From assembly GCA_963746805.1 (NCBI GenBank), contig CAVVCQ010000007.1, positions 79,988 through 143,987 of the forward strand: a stretch of DNA of 64,000 nucleotides, given 5' to 3'. Every line of letters begins with the position of its first letter. The stretch's first letter is position 1. Origin of the DNA: DATHTC01 sp963746805 (lineage in GTDB: Bacteria > Actinomycetota > Thermoleophilia > Gaiellales > Gaiellaceae). A model generated the notes under the pieces. The model ran no database searches. It worked only from the letters and a program-made list of their open reading frames with translations, and was not told the DNA's origin. The position numbers and the translations under genes are program-made. Shown piece by piece: positions 16,489-25,670 of this stretch.

Positions 16489-19263
16489 TTAGGAGCAGCC
16501 GGTGTTCGTGCCGCAGTCGCGGCACGTGTAGCAGCTGCCGGTGCGCACCATGCGGCCGCCGCAGCGGGCGCACTCGACCGCGTCCTCGAACGCGTTGAAG
16601 AGCGCCGTCTGGCCTGCCGCCGGAGCCGGGGCCGCCTCGGATGCCGCAGCCGGCGCGCCCGCCGCGTACGCGGCCGACAGCCGCGCCTTCACCTCGGGCG
16701 AGAGGATCCCGACCTCCTCCTGCTGGTCGACGGTGAGGAACTTCTTGCCGAACCAGCGGAAGATGTAGTCGACGATGGACTTCGCCACACGGATGTCCGC
16801 ATCGTTCGTCGTCCCGCTCGGCTCGAAGCGCATGTGCGAGAGCTTCGAGACGTAGACCTCCGGCGGCACGCCGTACTGGAGGCCCATCGAGACCGCGATC
16901 ATCAGCGAGTTCATCAGGCCCTGGAGCGTCGTCCCGTCCTTCGCGATGTCGACGAAGATGTCGCCCGGGGTGCCGTCCTCGAACAGGCCGACGTGGATGT
17001 AGCCCTCGTACTCGCCGACGCGGAACTTGCGGCCGACCTCGGTGCGGTCCTCGGGGACGCGCCGCCGCTGCGGCTTCGCCTGCCCCACGACGAGCGCCTC
17101 GATCCCGGCGAGCGAGGCCGCGCCGGTCTTGTCCTTCTGGCCCGAGAGCGGCTGGGCGACCTTGCAGTTGTCGCGGTAGATCGCGATCGCCTTCACGCCG
17201 AGCTGCCACGACTCGACGAGCAGCTGCGCCACCTCGTCGACGCTCGTCTCCTCGGGGAGGTTGACCGTCTTCGAGATCGCCCCGGAGATGAACGGCTGGA
17301 CGGCGCCCATCATCTTCACGTGGCCCATGTACTGGATCGCCCGCTCGCCGATCGCGCAGTCGAAGATCGGGTAGTGCTCCGTCTTCAGGTGCGGGGCGCC
17401 GACGACCGAGTTGCGCTCGTCGATGAACGCCTCGACCTCCTGCTGCTCCGCCGGCGCGTAGCCGAGCTTCTCGAGCGCCATCGGCACGGTCTTGTTCACG
17501 ATCGTGATCTCGCCGCCGCCGACGAGCTTCTTCGACTTCACGAGCGAGAAGTCGGGCTCAACGCCGGTCGTGTCGCAGTCCATCATGAAGCTGATCGTCC
17601 CGGTCGGCGCGAGCACGGTCGCCTGTGCGTTGCGGTAGCCGTGCACCTCGCCGAGGTCGAGCGCCTCGTCCCAGGCGGTGCGGCACGCGGTGAGCAGGTC
17701 GGACGGGACCGACTCCGTGTGCTCGATGTTCCCGACCGCGGCCCGGTGCTTCGCGATCACGCCGATCATCGCCGCCGCGTTCGGCCGGTAGCCCGCGAAC
17801 GGGCCCATCCGGCCGGCGATCTCGGCCGACTTCCGGTACGCGCGGCCCGTCATCAGCGCCGTGATCGCGGCCGCGTACGCGCGACCCTCGTTCGAGTCGT
17901 ACGGGAGCCCGCGCGACAGCAGCAGCGCGCCGAGGTTCGCGTAGCCGAGCCCGAGCTGCCGGTAGGCGACCGCGTTGCGGCCGATCTCCGGCGTCGGGTA
18001 CGACGAGTAGCCGACGAGGATCTCCTGCGCGAGGAACATCGTCTCGACCGCGTGTGTGAAGGCCTCGACGTCGAGCTCCCCGTCCTCGCGCCGGAACTTC
18101 ATGAGGTTCAGCGAGGCGAGGTTGCAGGCCGAGTCGTCGATGGACATGTACTCCGAGCACGGGTTCGACGCGTTGATGCGGCCCGTGTTCGGGAGCGTGT
18201 GCCAGGCGTTGATGGTCGTGTCGTACTGGACGCCCGGGTCGGCGCACTCCCACGCGGCCGCGGCGATCTGCTTCATCAGCTCGCGCGCGTCGGCGGTCTC
18301 GACGACGGTGCCGTCGGTGCGGGCGACGAGGTTCCACTCCTTGCCCTCGATCACGGCCTCCATGAACGCGTCGGTGACGCGGACGGAGTTGTTCGCGTTC
18401 TGGTACTGGATCGAGGCCCAGTCGGGCGAGTCCAGCGACATGTCGTAGCCGGCCGCCTCGAGGACACGCGCCTTGCGCTCCTCCTTGGCCTTGCACCAGA
18501 TGAACTCCTCGACGTCCGGGTGGTCGACGTCGAGCACGACCATCTTCGCGGCGCGCCGCGTCTTGCCGCCCGACTTGATCGTCCCCGCCGAGGCGTCGGC
18601 GCCGCGCATGAAGGAGACGGGCCCGGAGGCGTGGCCGCCCTTCGAGAGCTGCTCCTTCGAGGAGCGCAGGCGCGAGAGGTTGACGCCGGAGCCGGAGCCG
18701 CCGCGGAAGATGACGCCCTCGCGGCGGATCCAGTCGAGGATCGACTCCATCGAGTCGTCGATCGAGAGGATGAAGCAGGCCGAGCACTGCGGCTTCTCCT
18801 CGAACCCGACGTTGAACCAGACCGGGCTGTTGAAGGAGGCCAGCTGGTGGACGAGGATGAAGCTCAGCTCGTCCTCGAAGGTCTGCGCCTCCTCGTCGCT
18901 CGCGAAGTAGCCGCCGTTGCGGCCCCAGGCGACGATCGTGTCGACGACGCGGCCGATCATCTGCTTCACGGAGCGCTCGCGGTCGGGCGAGCTGAGGCGG
19001 CCGCGGAAGTACTTCTGCGCGACGATGTTCGTCGCGGTCTGCGACCAGAACTTCGGGAACTCGACGTCCTTCTGCTCGAACGCCGGGCCGTTCTTGCCGG
19101 GGATGGTCGCGTCGCGGATCTCCCACTCGACCTCGTCGAACGGCGCCCGTCCCGGGATCGTGAAGTACCGGCGCACGCCCAGGTGCGCGGCAGCGTCGAT
19201 CACCTCGTTCGTGATCTCCGTGTCCTGTGCCTCGACTGCCGCTGCTTCCTTCGCGCTGGCCAT
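16489..19263 (-). CDS. nrdJ: Adenosylcobalamin-dependent (class II) ribonucleoside-diphosphate reductase
   Basis: 924 residues from ATG with GGGAGG six bases upstream. The ATG-less N-terminal part leads into the catalytic barrel: FNSPVWFNVGFEEKPQCSAC (first active-site Cys), SGSGVNLSRLRSSKE, the NPCSEY finger-loop Cys, and VLAPTGTISFMMDCDTTGVE. The C-terminus has a zinc-type tail CARCGGRMVRTGSCYTCRDC. It makes deoxyribonucleotides using coenzyme B12, independent of oxygen. It is monocistronic, flanked by a hairpin at its 3' end. No cobalamin riboswitch or NrdR box was recognised upstream. Confidence 0.97.
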   Translation of the reverse strand: MASAKEAAAVEAQDTEITNEVIDAAAHLGVRRYFTIPGRAPFDEVEWEIRDATIPGKNGPAFEQKDVEFPKFWSQTATNIVAQKYFRGRLSSPDRERSVKQMIGRVVDTIVAWGRNGGYFASDEEAQTFEDELSFILVHQLASFNSPVWFNVGFEEKPQCSACFILSIDDSMESILDWIRREGVIFRGGSGSGVNLSRLRSSKEQLSKGGHASGPVSFMRGADASAGTIKSGGKTRRAAKMVVLDVDHPDVEEFIWCKAKEERKARVLEAAGYDMSLDSPDWASIQYQNANNSVRVTDAFMEAVIEGKEWNLVARTDGTVVETADARELMKQIAAAAWECADPGVQYDTTINAWHTLPNTGRINASNPCSEYMSIDDSACNLASLNLMKFRREDGELDVEAFTHAVETMFLAQEILVGYSSYPTPEIGRNAVAYRQLGLGYANLGALLLSRGLPYDSNEGRAYAAAITALMTGRAYRKSAEIAGRMGPFAGYRPNAAAMIGVIAKHRAAVGNIEHTESVPSDLLTACRTAWDEALDLGEVHGYRNAQATVLAPTGTISFMMDCDTTGVEPDFSLVKSKKLVGGGEITIVNKTVPMALEKLGYAPAEQQEVEAFIDERNSVVGAPHLKTEHYPIFDCAIGERAIQYMGHVKMMGAVQPFISGAISKTVNLPEETSVDEVAQLLVESWQLGVKAIAIYRDNCKVAQPLSGQKDKTGAASLAGIEALVVGQAKPQRRRVPEDRTEVGRKFRVGEYEGYIHVGLFEDGTPGDIFVDIAKDGTTLQGLMNSLMIAVSMGLQYGVPPEVYVSKLSHMRFEPSGTTNDADIRVAKSIVDYIFRWFGKKFLTVDQQEEVGILSPEVKARLSAAYAAGAPAAASEAAPAPAAGQTALFNAFEDAVECARCGGRMVRTGSCYTCRDCGTNTGCS

Positions 19264-19395
19264 GTGCGCCCTCCCGATCGGTCCGTGCCGGCTAAAGAGT
19301 TGGGGGCGGGACCATAGATGGAGCGCCAGACAGCACCCGCGAGGCGGCTCGACTGCGCCCGTTTGCAGGGGAAATGATAGCTGCGCGAGGGCTCG

Positions 19396-19980
19396 CTACG
19401 CGACGGGCGGGCCGCCGTCGAAGCCCCTCCGCGCCTGGATCTTGCGGGCCACGAAGCTCGCGGCTGCAGCGCCCAGCAACAGCACTGCGAGGCCGCCCAG
19501 GACGAGCAGCGGGACGGGGATCTCGTCCGCCGACGAGGGGCGGAAGGTCTCGAGCAGGCCGCCGTCGTCGCCGCCGTCGCTGCCGGGCAGCGGCGGGGCC
19601 GCCTCACCATCGCCCTCCGTCGGATCGTCCGCCTTCGGCCCGGCCTCGTTCCCCGGGCCCGGCGGGATCGGGTCGTCCGCGTCCAGCGCGCTGCCCTTCC
19701 GGCGCGCAGCCGAGAGGAGCGCCCGCTCGAGGTCCTCGCGCGCGGTCGAGTACGCCTCGACGTCCTCCGGCAGGTTCTTGATCGCGGCGCGGTAGCAGCT
19801 GGCCGGGTAGGTGCGGTCGATCCTGCCGTCGTACCAGTCGTTGATCAGCCGCTTCCAGCACGGGGTCGCGGCGTCCGCCTGCGGTGCCGTGACGCTCGCG
19901 CCGAACGAGGCGGCGACGAGAACGAGCAAGAGTGTCAGCAGGCGTCTCGGAGTCACAACGGAGCGGCGGGACGGAGCCAT
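19396..19980 (-). CDS. Secreted or membrane-anchored hypothetical protein
   Basis: 194 residues from ATG 19980. A signal peptide (LLTLLLVLVAASFGASVTAP) precedes a short conserved-looking domain with two cysteines (ATPCWKRLINDWYDGRIDRT and SCYRAAI). A long Pro/Gly/Asp-rich spacer follows, then a C-terminal membrane helix (VPLLVLGGLAVLLLGAAAAS) and a basic end. The layout suggests a surface protein tethered at its C-terminus. I do not recognise the domain. Confidence 0.75.
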   Translation of the reverse strand: MAPSRRSVVTPRRLLTLLLVLVAASFGASVTAPQADAATPCWKRLINDWYDGRIDRTYPASCYRAAIKNLPEDVEAYSTAREDLERALLSAARRKGSALDADDPIPPGPGNEAGPKADDPTEGDGEAAPPLPGSDGGDDGGLLETFRPSSADEIPVPLLVLGGLAVLLLGAAAASFVARKIQARRGFDGGPPVA

Positions 19981-20094
19981 CGCGGCCACCTGCCCTGCGC
20001 CAGTGTTCCTGAACCGCGTGATCCGTGCGTGATCGGCCTGTTAGGGCTTTGTAAGCCGGACGGTCGTCGCCGGTGACGTTGCTAGCGTCGCCCG

Positions 20095-21187
20095 ATGCGC
20101 GGCGGGCTGACGGACGGGGGAACGGCCGTCGCGCGCGCCCCGCTCCCGTGGCTGCCGGTCGCGTTCGTCCCCGTCGCCCTCGTCGTGCTGGCCGGCGGCG
20201 GCTCCGATCCGGTCCGGCTGGCGTGGCTGACGCTCGTCGCGCTGGCGGCGCTCGCCGTGCTGGGGATCGCGGTCCTGCGCGGCTCGCTCGCGCCCGCGCG
20301 GCCCGGCCCCGACGCGCTCCTCCTCGTCGGCGCGCTCGCGGCGCTCGTGGCGTGGCAGGGGGTCAGCGTGCTGTGGTCGATCGAGGGTGACCGCACCTGG
20401 GAGGTCTTCAACCGCGGCCTCGCCTACCTCGCCTTCCTCACGCTCGGCTGGCTCGCGGCCGCCGCGGCCGACTCGATCCGCGCGCCGGCGGCGGCCCTGG
20501 CGGCGCTTCTCGGCACCGTCGTCGTCTGGGCCCTGCTCGGGGCGGTGATCCCCGCCCTTGGGCCGGACACCGACCGCAGCGCGCGGCTTCAGGAGCCGGT
20601 GCAGTACTGGAACGGGCTGGCGCTGCTGCTGGCCGTCTCGCTGCCGCTCTGGCTGTGGTTGGCGGCCCGGCGCGAACACGTCCCACGCGTGCGCGCGGGC
20701 GCGACGGCGATGCTCTTCCTCGCGCTGGTGGCGCTCGCGCTGACGACGTCGCGCGGCGGCGTGCTGGCGGCGCTGGCGGCGCTGGGCATCTGGCTCGCGG
20801 TCGCCCGGCCCAGGCTCGAGTCCGTCGGCGCGCTCGCACTCGCCGGCATCCCGGCCGTCGCGGTCGCGGTGTGGGCACTGCTCGGGTCGGTCATCGCCGA
20901 TGCCGGGCCGCTGAACGGCGAGCGCCGCACCGACGGCGCGATCCTCGGCGTCCTCCTCGTCGTCGGCGCGGCCGGCGTGGTCGTGGCGGCCCTCCGTCTC
21001 GCGCGTCTCGCGCCGACCGACCCGGTCCGGCGCAGGATCGGGCGCGCGCTTCTCCTTGCCGGCGCCGTGGCTGCGGTCGTCGCCGTCGTCGCCGTCCTCG
21101 TCGCCGTCGACGTCGGCCAGGCGTGGGACGACTTCCGCAACCCGCCGGCGGTGCAGGTGACGACCGGCGCGGGCTCGCGTCACCGAC
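20095..21187 (+). CDS. O-antigen ligase family membrane protein, N-terminal part (frameshifted)
   Basis: About 360 residues with some ten membrane helices, beginning MRGGLTDGGTAVARAPLPW. The motif ALTTSRGGVLAALAALGIW near residue 215 is typical of Wzy_C/O-antigen ligase proteins, which join lipid-linked glycans outside the membrane. Near 21175 the protein-like reading moves from this frame to the next one. After TTGAGS the natural continuation RVTDVSSNHRW is in another frame. Adding one CG dinucleotide to the run at 21176-21179 would restore it. The original frame stays open to 22113 but reads as antisense-like Arg-rich sequence. Confidence 0.75.
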
Positions 21188-22060
21188 GTGAGCTCCAACC
21201 ACCGCTGGACGTGGTGGACGCAGGCGTGGGAGCTGTTCCGCGACGAGCCGTGGGCCGGCTGGGGCGCGGGGACGTTCGAGCTCGCGCGGCGGCCGATCCG
21301 CGAGGACAGCATCGCGCCGCTCGATCCGCACGACCTCCCGCTCGCCGCGCTCGCCGAGACGGGGGTCGTCGGCTTCGCGCTGCTGCTCGCGGTCGTCGCG
21401 GGCGGGGCCTGGGTCGCGGCTGCGGCGGTCTCCCGGCTACGGGACGACGAGCGGGCCGCTGCCATTGCGCTCGCGGCCGGAGCGGCCGCCTGGCTCGTCC
21501 ATTCCCTCGTGGACATGCCCTGGCAGTACGCGGCCGTCACGGCGCCCGTGCTCTTCGGGCTCGGCGCGCTCGCCGCCGCCGGGCGGCCCGTGGTGCGCCG
21601 CCGCGCCGGCCGCCCGGGGCTCGCCACCGTCGCCGTCGCGGCCGGGCTCCTCGCGGTCGCCGTCTCGGTCGCGTCCCCGGCCGTGGCTCACCGGGAGAGC
21701 CAGGCCGCGTTCGATGCGCTGCTCGAAGGCGACACCGCCGGCGCCGTCGACGCCGCGAAGAACGCGCGCAGCCTCGACCCGCTCTCGGTCGAGCCGGTGA
21801 TCGTCCAGGCGACCGCGGAGGAGATCCGGGGCAACCTCGACGAGGCAGAGCGCCTGTTCCGCCACGCCGTCGAGCTTCAGCCGCGCAACCCGCGGGGGTG
21901 GTACGAGCTGGGCCGCTTCGAGTTCGAGGCGCGTCGGCGGCTCGAGCCCGCCTTCGTCTACGCCGACCGCTCCTACGCGCTCGATCCACGCCCCCAGACG
22001 ACGGGCGAGCTGCTCGACGCGATCCGCTCGGCGATGGAGGCCCGGCTCGACGAGGACTAG
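21188..22060 (+). CDS. O-antigen ligase family protein, C-terminal part with TPR region
   Basis: Continues the protein started at 20095. It opens SSNHRWTWWTQAWELFRDEP, a conserved periplasmic-loop pattern of the family, followed by further membrane helices (GVVGFALLLAVVAGGAWVAA). The C-terminal tetratricopeptide-like stretch (AKNARSLDPLSVEPVIVQAT, then EAERLFRHAVELQPRNPRGW) ends at TAG 22060. Because the two halves together make one normal-length protein, a single indel is the likely cause. A GTG at 21188 would start this half if it were independent. Confidence 0.75.
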   Translation: MSSNHRWTWWTQAWELFRDEPWAGWGAGTFELARRPIREDSIAPLDPHDLPLAALAETGVVGFALLLAVVAGGAWVAAAAVSRLRDDERAAAIALAAGAAAWLVHSLVDMPWQYAAVTAPVLFGLGALAAAGRPVVRRRAGRPGLATVAVAAGLLAVAVSVASPAVAHRESQAAFDALLEGDTAGAVDAAKNARSLDPLSVEPVIVQATAEEIRGNLDEAERLFRHAVELQPRNPRGWYELGRFEFEARRRLEPAFVYADRSYALDPRPQTTGELLDAIRSAMEARLDED

Positions 22061-22555
22061 GCGCGCGCCGAGGACGAGCGCCACGTGCGCGCCGAGCAGC
22101 TGCTTCGGCGTGATCCCGTCGAGCGGCGCGACGATCCGCACCTTGAGGTCGGCGGCGAGGCGGCGGGCCTCGGCCTCGCGGCCGGGGCGGTAGAGGACGA
22201 GCGTGCGGCGGTAGTCCGACCGCGGCGCGTTGCCGACGCTGCCGACGACGTAGCCGAAGGACTTCACGCGCGCGGCGGCGGTGCCGGCGGCGCCGGCGAT
22301 CCCGTTCCCGTTCAGCACGACGATTGCGGTCTCGGCGCGGGGGAGCGCCTTCGTGCTCGGCGCCGGGCGTTTCTGCGGCGCGACCGGCGTCAGCGTTCGC
22401 TCGACGGCGACCCGCTTCGCCCCGTGCGCGACCGGCTCCGCGATCGCGCCGACCGCGAGGACGAGGAGCGCCCCGAGCTCGACGACGGCAATCGCCGACG
22501 CGACGACCGCGGCCGTCTTCCAGGGACGGAGGGGGAGAGAATGCGCGTGGTCCAT
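22057..22555 (-). CDS. LytR_C domain membrane protein
   Basis: ATG 22555 is followed by a short cytoplasmic tail and a membrane helix (VVASAIAVVELGALLVLAVG). Next comes a LytR C-terminal domain: TAIVVLNGNGIAGAAGTAAA, then VKSFGYVVGSVGNAP and a YRPGREAEARRLAADL helix. The domain is common in actinobacterial wall-assembly proteins. In the sequence as given the frame does not stop at the end of the domain but runs antisense through the neighbouring gene to 21437. With one CG restored in the GCGCGC run at 22061-22066, it would stop at TAG 22057-22059. Confidence 0.7.
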
Positions 22556-22594
22556 GCGCGGAGCGACCTGTTCGCCGCAGCCGCGTCCGTTCCT

Positions 22595-23504
22595 CTAGCG
22601 CGCGGAGGCCCACTCCCAGGTGCGGCGCAGCCCGGACTCGAGCGACTCGGCGGCGCGCCAGCCGAGCTCGCGGGCGCTCGTCTCCGGGTCGAGCACGCTG
22701 CGCAGCAGGTCGCCCGGCCGCGCCGGCCCGTACTGCGGGTCGGCGCCGTTGCCGGCCGTCTCGCGGCACACGGCGTAGAGCCGGTTGACGGAGGTCTCGA
22801 CGCCGGTCCCGACGTTGAAGACCCCGCCGCCGTCGTGGCCCACCGCGGCGAGCGAGCGCCGCGACCACGTCGCCGACGTAGACGAAGTCGCGGGTCTGCT
22901 CGCCGTCGCCGAAGATCGTCACGGGCTCGCCGTCGCGGAGCCGGTCCATGAAGATCGCGACGACGCCGCCCTCGAGCTTCGCGAGCTGGCGCGGGCCGTA
23001 GACGTTGGCGAAGCGGAGCGCGACGTTCCGCGTCCCGTGCAGCCGGTTCCACGCCGCCAGGTACTCCTCGCCGGCCAGCTTGGACGTGCCGTACGGGGAC
23101 AGTGGCGCGCGTGGATCGTCCTCGCGCGCCGGGCGCGTGCACTCGCCGTAGATCGCGCCGCCCGTGGAGCTGAAGACGAGCGGCGCCCCGGCCGCGCGGG
23201 CCGCCTCGAGCACGCGCAGCGTCCCGAGCACGTTCACCTGCGCGTCGAACTCGGGACGCTCGACGGAGGTGCCCACGTCGGCCTGCGCGGCGAGATGGAA
23301 GACCGCCTCGGGCCGCGCCTCGGCGAAGACGTCGTCGAGCGGCTCGCGAATGTCGCGCTCGTGGAAGGCGGCCGCGTCCGGGACGTTCGCGCGGCTGCCG
23401 GTGGCGAGGTTGTCGATCACGTGCACCTCGTCGCCGCGCGCGAGCAGCGCCTCGGCGAGATGCGAGCCGATGAACCCCGCGCCCCCTGTGACGACCGCTC
23501 GCAC
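22595..23504 (-). CDS. NAD-dependent nucleotide-sugar epimerase (GalE-like), frameshifted
   Basis: Starts GTG 23504 with a Rossmann motif (VVTGGAGFIGSHLAEALL). The extended SDR catalytic residues follow: FSSTGGAIYGE and SPYGTSKLAGEEY (YxxxK). After GDVVAALA, near 22850, the reading moves to another frame that continues GHDGGGVFNVGTGVETSVNR and ends TWEWASAR. The two parts together give about 303 residues, normal for UDP-glucose or UDP-N-acetylglucosamine 4-epimerases. The frame change equals one extra base or a lost CG pair. It lies 39 bases upstream of the LytR_C gene, in a likely envelope-glycan operon. Confidence 0.8.
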
Positions 23505-23525
23505 CGGCCCTATCCTAGGCCCGCC

Positions 23526-24122
23526 GTGTTCGTCACCTTCGAGGGAATCGACGGGTCGGGGAAGTCGACCCAGGCCGAGCTGCTCGGCGAGGCGCTCCGT
23601 GCGGAGGGGCGCGACGTCGTCCTCACGCGCGAGCCCGGCGGGACGGCGCTCGGCGAGCGCGTGCGCGAGCTGGTGCTCGACGGGCCGGAGATCTCGCCGT
23701 GGGCCGAGGCCGCGCTCTTCGCGGCGGCCCGTGCGGAGCTCGTGGCGGAGGTCATCCGGCCGGGACTCGAGCGCGGCGCGGACGTCGTCTGCGACCGCTA
23801 CGTCGACTCGTCACTCGCCTACCAGGGCATCGCCCGCGGGCTCGGGCTCGACCGGGTGCTCGAGTTGAACCTCGCCGTCGTCGGCGGCCTGCTTCCCGAC
23901 GCCACCTTCCTCCTGCTCGTCGATCCCGCCGACGCGCTGCGGCGGAGCGGCGCCGACCCGGACCGGATCGAGCGCGAGGGGCTCGGCTTCCTCGGCCGGG
24001 TCGACCAGGCGTACCGCGAGCTGGCCGAGGCCTTCCCGCAGCGCATCTCCGCCGTCGACGGGTCGCGCCCCGCCGACGAGATCGCGACCCTCATCCGTGG
24101 ACAGCTTCGAGCGGCTGCCTGA
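23526..24122 (+). CDS. tmk: Thymidylate kinase
   Basis: 198 residues from GTG 23526. The Walker A loop is FEGIDGSGKSTQAELL, followed by TREPGGTALGE (the DRY/TREPGG element) and CDRYVDSSLAYQG. The lid region carries RRSGADPDRIEREGLGF. It phosphorylates dTMP to dTDP, the last committed step to dTTP. It overlaps the start of holB by 26 bases, the common tmk-holB arrangement. Confidence 0.95.
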   Translation: MFVTFEGIDGSGKSTQAELLGEALRAEGRDVVLTREPGGTALGERVRELVLDGPEISPWAEAALFAAARAELVAEVIRPGLERGADVVCDRYVDSSLAYQGIARGLGLDRVLELNLAVVGGLLPDATFLLLVDPADALRRSGADPDRIEREGLGFLGRVDQAYRELAEAFPQRISAVDGSRPADEIATLIRGQLRAAA

Positions 24123-25167
24123 GCAGGAGGAGGCCAAGCGCCTCCTCCGCGCGGCGCTCGCGGAGCGGCCGGCGCACGCGTACCTGCTCCACGGGCCGCC
24201 GGGGGTCGGGAAGCGGGCGGCGGCGCTGGCGTTCGCCGGGGAGTTGCTCGGCGACGCGGCGCGGGTCGAGCGGCGCACGCATCCCGACCTGTACGTGCTG
24301 GAGCCGCTCGGCGACCAGATCCGGATCGACGAGATCCGCGAGCTGCGGCGCGACCTGCACATGCGGCCGTTCGAGGCCTCGCACCGGGTGTACCTCGTCC
24401 TCGGCGCCGACCGGATGAACGAGGACGCCGCCGACGCGCTGCTCAAGGACCTCGAGGAGCCGCCGCCGTACGTGGTCGTCCTCCTCGTCGCGGACGACCT
24501 CGGGCCGCTGCCGGAGACGATCCGCTCCCGCTGCCAGCCCGTCGCGTTCCACCGGCTGTCGGAGCGGGCGATCCGCGAGGCGCTCGCGGCCCGCGCGCCG
24601 GGGCTGCCCGAGGCGGAGCAGACGGCGCTCGCCCGGGTGGCGGCGGGGCGGCTCGACCGGCTCGCGCGGCTGCTCGACGCGAAGGCGGCGGAGCGTCGCC
24701 AGGTGCTGCTCGAGGTGGCGCGGGACGTCTATCGCGACCCGGCGTTCGAGCCTGCCCGGGCGGCCGCGGCGCTGCTCGAGGGCGTCCGCGAGCACGCGGC
24801 CGAGGCCAAGGCCGCCGAGGAGGTCAAGCTCGACGGGCTCGACCTGCCCACGCGCGAGGCCGAGCAGCGGGCGCGCCGCGCCGCCTTCGGAGCGGAGCGC
24901 GAGGAGCTGCTCGCGACCCTCGAGGAGCTCGCGGCCTGGTACCGGGACCTGGTGGTCGCGGGCGCAGGCGCGCGCGAGGCGGTCGTCCACGTCGACCGGC
25001 TCGCGGAGATCGACGAGGACGGGACGCGGGAGCGGCTCCTCGGCGCCGAGCGGGCCGCGGAGCACGTGCGGGCGCTCTGGCGTCAGGTCGAGGAGTTCAA
25101 CCTGAGCCCGCAGCTCGCCCTCGAGGCGCTGTTCGTCCGGCTGCGACGCGAGCTCGCGACCGGCTGA
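24097..25167 (+). CDS. holB: DNA polymerase III delta' subunit
   Basis: 356 residues from GTG 24097. The clamp-loader ATPase fold shows HGPPGVGKRAAALAFAGELL (Walker A) and NEDAADALLKDLEEPPPYVV (the conserved LLK-LEEPP motif), then TIRSRCQPVAF (SRC motif). The zinc module cysteines of longer homologues are not evident. The C-terminal collar domain runs from about residue 200. It helps load the beta clamp at the replication fork. Confidence 0.93.
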   Translation: MDSFERLPEQEEAKRLLRAALAERPAHAYLLHGPPGVGKRAAALAFAGELLGDAARVERRTHPDLYVLEPLGDQIRIDEIRELRRDLHMRPFEASHRVYLVLGADRMNEDAADALLKDLEEPPPYVVVLLVADDLGPLPETIRSRCQPVAFHRLSERAIREALAARAPGLPEAEQTALARVAAGRLDRLARLLDAKAAERRQVLLEVARDVYRDPAFEPARAAAALLEGVREHAAEAKAAEEVKLDGLDLPTREAEQRARRAAFGAEREELLATLEELAAWYRDLVVAGAGAREAVVHVDRLAEIDEDGTRERLLGAERAAEHVRALWRQVEEFNLSPQLALEALFVRLRRELATG

Positions 25168-25175
25168 ATCCGGGG

Positions 25176-25237
25176 CTGACCCCTGTCATGTCGATCCGGC
25201 CGCGTCGGGTCTGACCCCTGTCATGTCCGATCCGGCC
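25176..25237 (+). repeat. Two-copy 26-base direct repeat after holB
   Basis: CTGACCCCTGTCATGTC followed by GATCCGGCC occurs at 25176-25201 and again (with one extra C) at 25211-25237. The core TGAC-CCCT-GTCA is a dyad. A related palindrome, GTGTCAGACAC, follows at 25245. The repeats begin eight bases after the holB stop, as REP-like elements often do. Confidence 0.7.
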
Positions 25238-25302
25238 ACGGCCGGTGTCAGACACGAAGGGATAGGTCCCGGATCAAAACCCACCAGGTCTCGGAGCAAT
25301 CG

Positions 25303-25356
25303 GACGGGCGGGATCGCCGCGTGCCCCGTCCAGGGGCACAGCGCATCCCGCCCGTC
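25303..25356. other. Compound hairpin downstream of holB
   Basis: Outer stem of 12 bp (GACGGGCGGGAT/ATCCCGCCCGTC) encloses an inner stem of 7 bp (GTGCCCC/GGGGCAC) with loop GTCCA. It could terminate tmk-holB, or form part of a structured RNA. Confidence 0.6.
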
Positions 25357-25545
25357 ACGACACGCCCGTGCCGATGAGAACCGGGTTGCTGGCCGGAGCG
25401 CCCGCACCGAAGGTGCGCGCGCGCAGGCCACACGATCAGGCCCGGTCACTGCAACGAGAGACGGCCCCTCGGCCGGAGGGCGGTTCATCCGCCCGGGAGG
25501 CCACACCGAGGCCACTCGAAGCCCTCAGGCAGAAGGAGGGGGCCT

Positions 25546-25570
25546 GTGGGGGAACCATGGGTTCCCCCAC
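25546..25570. promoter_or_regulatory. Perfect 11-bp palindrome upstream of ECF sigma gene
   Basis: GTGGGGGAACC and GGTTCCCCCAC are exact complements separated by ATG, about 100 bases before the TTG start. It may be an operator or a terminator or attenuator hairpin. The GGAAC inside it resembles an ECF -35 element, but no matching -10 was seen at 16-17 bases. Confidence 0.5.
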
Positions 25571-25670
25571 ACGAATTACACTCGTTCGAGGGATACGGAT
25601 CCGTCGAATCTCGCCGAGGATCGGACGGGACGCACTCGTGCGTTTCGCCGCCAACGCAGGGAGGAGGGAC

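Larger units (their letters stand above)
25241..25670. other. Hairpin-rich gene-free stretch, candidate structured RNA or leader
   Basis: No convincing protein is encoded in this 430-base gap. It contains a compound hairpin (25303-25356: GACGGGCGGGAT with ATCCCGCCCGTC, enclosing GTGCCCC with GGGGCAC). Smaller stems follow: GCACC-GAA-GGTGC, CGGCC-CCT-CGGCCG and GGGCGG-TTCAT-CCGCCC. A perfect 11-bp palindrome lies at 25546-25570. The density of stems exceeds that of other gaps in the window. It may be the leader of the following sigma-factor gene or an independent RNA; signature sequences of RNase P, SRP RNA and tmRNA were not found. Confidence 0.45.

Noticed and set aside
16441..19317. A 958-residue open frame on the + strand
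   Set aside because: It is fully antisense to nrdJ and rich in Arg, Val and Asp, as expected for a GC-rich shadow frame.
19264..19395. Cobalamin riboswitch upstream of nrdJ
   Set aside because: No B12-box-like sequence or matching fold was recognised in the gap.
21437..22056. Extension of the LytR_C protein through the neighbouring gene
   Set aside because: The extra residues are antisense to the O-antigen-ligase TPR region; the natural end is reached if one CG is restored.
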